Origin: DATIBL01 sp035457505
GTDB taxonomy: Bacteria; Patescibacteriota; Minisyncoccia; Phycocordibacterales; UBA6899
Length of the DNA: 7,113 bases
Assembly: GCA_035457505.1 (NCBI GenBank)
Contig: DATIBL010000052.1
Span: 1-7,113 of the forward strand
Reading direction: 5' to 3'
Both the position numbers and the translations under genes were made by a program. The notes beneath the pieces were generated by a model. That model was not told the origin of the DNA. It ran no database searches and worked only from the letters and a program-made list of their open reading frames with translations. This document shows, piece after piece, positions 4,909 through 7,113 of this stretch. Within the stretch, counting starts at the first letter, position 1; every line of letters starts with the position of its first letter.

Positions 4909-5912
4909 TGATGTACAAGATTTTGCGCCTCTCCCCTGCTGAACGATTTGATGTTTTCCACCGTCGTCGCAAGAATTCGCTCGATCGCTTCCTGGGTGTT
5001 GAACGCAACGTGCGGCGACACGAGTACGCGCGGATGGCGCATCAGATAGTGATTCGCAAGCGTCGTTCGGAGCGATGCCTCGTTTGGATGCTCCGAAAGC
5101 AGCAGCTTCTCTTCAAAATCGAGTTCTCCTTCCTCCTCGAGTACATCGAGTGCGGCGCCTGCGATCGTGCCGTCATCGAGCGCGCGAACCAGGGCCGCCG
5201 TATCCACAAGTCCGCCGCGCGCAGTATTCACGAGATAGCTCCCGCGCTTGATGCGCGTCATATTCTCCGCGTTCAGGAGATGATGCGTATGCGGATTATA
5301 CGGTGCGTGCAGCGAAATCACATCCGATGAGGCGAGCAGTTCATCGAGACCCACATAGCGGAATCCGAGCCGCTCCGGAAGGCCCTGCTTCGGGAAAACA
5401 TCGTACGCGATCACATTCATCCCGAATCCTCGGACCAGCGCGATCATGTGTTCGCCAATGTGCCCCGTGCCAATGATACCGATCGTCTTCCCCGCGAGCT
5501 CGAAGCCGCGAAGATCCTCCTGCGAGAACGAGCCCGATGTACGGACCCGGCGCACTGCGTCGTAGACCTTGCGCGAGAGCGAAAGCAGGAGCGCGACCGA
5601 AAACTCCGCCACGGTGTACTCGCCGTATGCGGGGACGTTCGCGACCGCGATCCCGCGGCGCTCGGCTTCGGGGAGATCAATGTGATCGAAACCGGTCGAG
5701 CGCGTTGCGATGAGCCGCAGCTTCGGAAAGCGATCGAACTCGGCGGCACCCATCTTCGAGCTGATGAACACCGAAAGCGCCTCTGCTTCTTCATCGCGGA
5801 ATTCCGGATGATCGTTTACAGATCCTGCAACAAATGCGCACGGCTCGACAGGCAGCCGCGAGGCCACGAATTCCTTTTCCCACTCTTCACGATAAAAATA
5901 GACGATGCGCAT
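4902..5912 (-). CDS. D-2-hydroxyacid dehydrogenase, LdhA-like (probable D-lactate dehydrogenase)
   Basis: This 336-residue enzyme of the D-isomer-specific 2-hydroxyacid dehydrogenase family probably reduces pyruvate to D-lactate with NADH. The N-terminal substrate half has the LdhA-type ATRSTGFDHIDL (69-80) and the NVPAYGEYTVAEF motif (92-104). The Rossmann domain has GIIGTGHIG (145-153), with D171 at the end of the second strand positioned to prefer NAD over NADP. The catalytic triad is complete: R232 in NTARGGLVD, E259 in DVLEEEG and H301 in SPHVAFNT. The longer loop between E259 and H301 (about 40 residues) is typical of the LdhA branch rather than of phosphoglycerate or formate dehydrogenases, though the exact substrate cannot be read from sequence. 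It lies 45 bases after enolase on the same strand with no clear terminator between, so the two are probably co-transcribed: enolase makes phosphoenolpyruvate, and lactate formation regenerates NAD. No Shine-Dalgarno is seen. Confidence 0.93.
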   Translation of the reverse strand: MRIVYFYREEWEKEFVASRLPVEPCAFVAGSVNDHPEFRDEEAEALSVFISSKMGAAEFDRFPKLRLIATRSTGFDHIDLPEAERRGIAVANVPAYGEYTVAEFSVALLLSLSRKVYDAVRRVRTSGSFSQEDLRGFELAGKTIGIIGTGHIGEHMIALVRGFGMNVIAYDVFPKQGLPERLGFRYVGLDELLASSDVISLHAPYNPHTHHLLNAENMTRIKRGSYLVNTARGGLVDTAALVRALDDGTIAGAALDVLEEEGELDFEEKLLLSEHPNEASLRTTLANHYLMRHPRVLVSPHVAFNTQEAIERILATTVENIKSFSRGEAQNLVHQK

Positions 5913-5957
5913 AGAAGTTCACATGTTTCCGCGATCGGGATCGCTCTCCGGCGTCCC

Positions 5958-7113
5958 TTACGCCATTTCGCTTTCGATGGCGGCCAGACGCTCGTACTTT
6001 GCCCGGCGCTCAGCCTGGGAAGGCGCACCGGCCTTGAGTCCGTAGGCGCCAAGACCGACAGCGAGATCGGCAATGAAATCATCCATGGTCTCCCCCGAGC
6101 GATGCGACACCACAAGCTTCCATCCCGCATTTCGCGCCGAGGTGCACGCGTCATAGACCTCCATCAGCGTTCCGACTTGGTTCGGTTTCACGAGAAGCGC
6201 GTTCGCAAGATTCCCCTTGATGCACTCGCGAACTACTCTGGGATTTGTCACGGTCAGATCATCGCCCACAATGAGGGCTTTGCCGCCGAGCTTTTTCATC
6301 GCCATCGCAAATCCCGCATAATCGTTCTCCTCGAATGGATCTTCGATCGAGCGGATCTTGAACTTCTTTGCGAGATCGGCGAGCAGTGAAAGAAATTCGT
6401 CGCGAGAAAGCGGCGCGCTTCCGACAAAATATTTTCCGCTGCGATAGAACTGACTCGCAGCGACATCGAGTGCAAGAAACACCTCCGCCTCATCTTCGGT
6501 CACGCGAGAGAGGAGCTCGAGCGGTTTTTCGACGCCAGAGAGCGCCGGCGAATAGCCGCCTTCGTCGCCCATCGGGACCGTTCCGTAGCGCTTGCGCACT
6601 TCTGTACCAAGCGCGCCGAAGATCGCCTGAACCTTGCGATACGACTCACTCGGGGTGCGGCCGCCGACCACGACGATATATTCCTGGAACGGGAGCCGAA
6701 AATCCGCATGCGCGCCACCGTTCAGCATGTTCACGTAGAGCTTCGGATACGAAGGAGTCGATCGCGATTCTTTGGCGATGTACTTCCAGAGCGGAATGCC
6801 TTCCTTCGCCGCAGCAAGCCGACGAAGTGCCATCGAAACGCCAATGAGCGCATTCGCCCCGAGGCGGGATTTATCTTTCGTCCCGTCGAGTTCGATCAAG
6901 GCTTCGTCGATCTCGATGGGATCGAACGGCATACGCTTCAAGAGCTTCGCGATCTCGGTATTTACTCCGAGGATCGCGCTCGACATGGCGCGGGTGCCTT
7001 CGTCGCGAAGTTCCTTGGCCTCGCGGCTACCGGTCGAGCGGCCAGCCGGCACCATGGCGGACGCGGTATGCTTCCCCATGGCGAGAGATACTTTCAGTGT
7101 CAGCGCTCCGCGG
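5958..7113 (-). CDS. eno: Enolase (phosphopyruvate hydratase), 5' end outside the window
   Basis: Enolase interconverts 2-phosphoglycerate and phosphoenolpyruvate in glycolysis. The frame is open to the window edge and gives 384 residues. By alignment from memory to SRGNPTVEV, about 15 N-terminal residues are missing. An ATG at 7079 is internal and not the true start. Counting from the first residue seen, the catalytic parts are present: the mobile-loop Ser in RSTG (26), His in GGAHA (135), Glu in QEY (144), Glu in GDEGG (184), magnesium ligands Asp in ALDV (216), Glu in SIEDPF (257) and Asp in VGDD (284-285), catalytic Lys in LLVKPNQ (309), SHRSGET (336-342) and Lys in LKAG (360). Deviations from common bacterial enolases are PAGRSTG for PSGASTG and GAPSQAERRAKY for the usual GAP.R.ER.AKYN. 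The whole protein would be about 400 residues, slightly short for the family. It is the upstream partner of the dehydrogenase gene. Confidence 0.96.
   Translation of the reverse strand, partial: RGALTLKVSLAMGKHTASAMVPAGRSTGSREAKELRDEGTRAMSSAILGVNTEIAKLLKRMPFDPIEIDEALIELDGTKDKSRLGANALIGVSMALRRLAAAKEGIPLWKYIAKESRSTPSYPKLYVNMLNGGAHADFRLPFQEYIVVVGGRTPSESYRKVQAIFGALGTEVRKRYGTVPMGDEGGYSPALSGVEKPLELLSRVTEDEAEVFLALDVAASQFYRSGKYFVGSAPLSRDEFLSLLADLAKKFKIRSIEDPFEENDYAGFAMAMKKLGGKALIVGDDLTVTNPRVVRECIKGNLANALLVKPNQVGTLMEVYDACTSARNAGWKLVVSHRSGETMDDFIADLAVGLGAYGLKAGAPSQAERRAKYERLAAIESEMA

Noticed and set aside
5929..5946. Small hairpin between enolase and the dehydrogenase gene (GCGAT/ATCGC, loop of 4)
   Set aside because: Only 5 bp and not followed by a T-run on the minus strand, so it does not qualify as a terminator. 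Best explained by the local GATC richness.
5448..6389. A 313-codon plus-strand open frame over the dehydrogenase and enolase genes
   Set aside because: It spans the junction of two well-supported minus-strand genes and has no ribosome binding site or domain.

Overview
The window is a compact stretch of bacterial chromosome with GC a little over half by eye. It holds eight protein genes, two of them cut by the window edges, and no gap between genes longer than about 110 bases. I see no rRNA, tRNA, CRISPR array, insertion sequence or prophage. The gene set (short enolase, LdhA-like 2-hydroxyacid dehydrogenase, small YvlD-like membrane protein, MYG1-family hydrolase, short Obg GTPase, peroxiredoxin, GatB) and the streamlined layout would suit a fermentative member of the Candidate Phyla Radiation (Patescibacteria). 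That is an inference from style and content and cannot be proved from this window.

Layout. Bases 1-826 (minus) are the front of gatB, whose 3' end lies outside. Divergent to it, 905-1315 (plus) encodes a small exported thioredoxin-fold protein with a CPYC active site. It converges on a Bcp-type peroxiredoxin (1371-1955, minus) across a hairpin terminator that can work in both directions. The peroxiredoxin is divergent from an unrecognised 123-residue protein (2064-2435, plus); both have recognisable promoters in the 108-base gap. After two back-to-back terminators (2447-2543), the rest is on the minus strand. Read in transcription order it is: enolase (7113 to 5958, 5' end missing), a D-lactate-dehydrogenase-like gene (5912-4902) and a terminator; then a new promoter serving a YvlD-like membrane protein (4840-4454), a MYG1-family phosphohydrolase (4423-3533) and Obg (3523-2543).

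How the genes fit together. Enolase and the dehydrogenase form a lower-glycolysis/lactate pair. GatB and Obg belong to translation and ribosome assembly. The exported CPYC protein and the peroxiredoxin are both thiol redox proteins but sit in separate convergent transcripts. The membrane protein, MYG1 and Obg look like one operon with gaps of 30 and 9 bases.

The window is mostly ordinary housekeeping DNA and I found no convincing new multi-gene system. The points most worth a second look are: the histone-H1-like lysine-rich tail on the peroxiredoxin and its missing resolving cysteine; the unrecognised 123-residue gene with a near-ideal promoter and ribosome binding site; clear Shine-Dalgarno sites only on the two small plus-strand genes; a probable leaderless promoter for the YvlD-MYG1-Obg operon; and a strong excess of GATC/CGATCG words.
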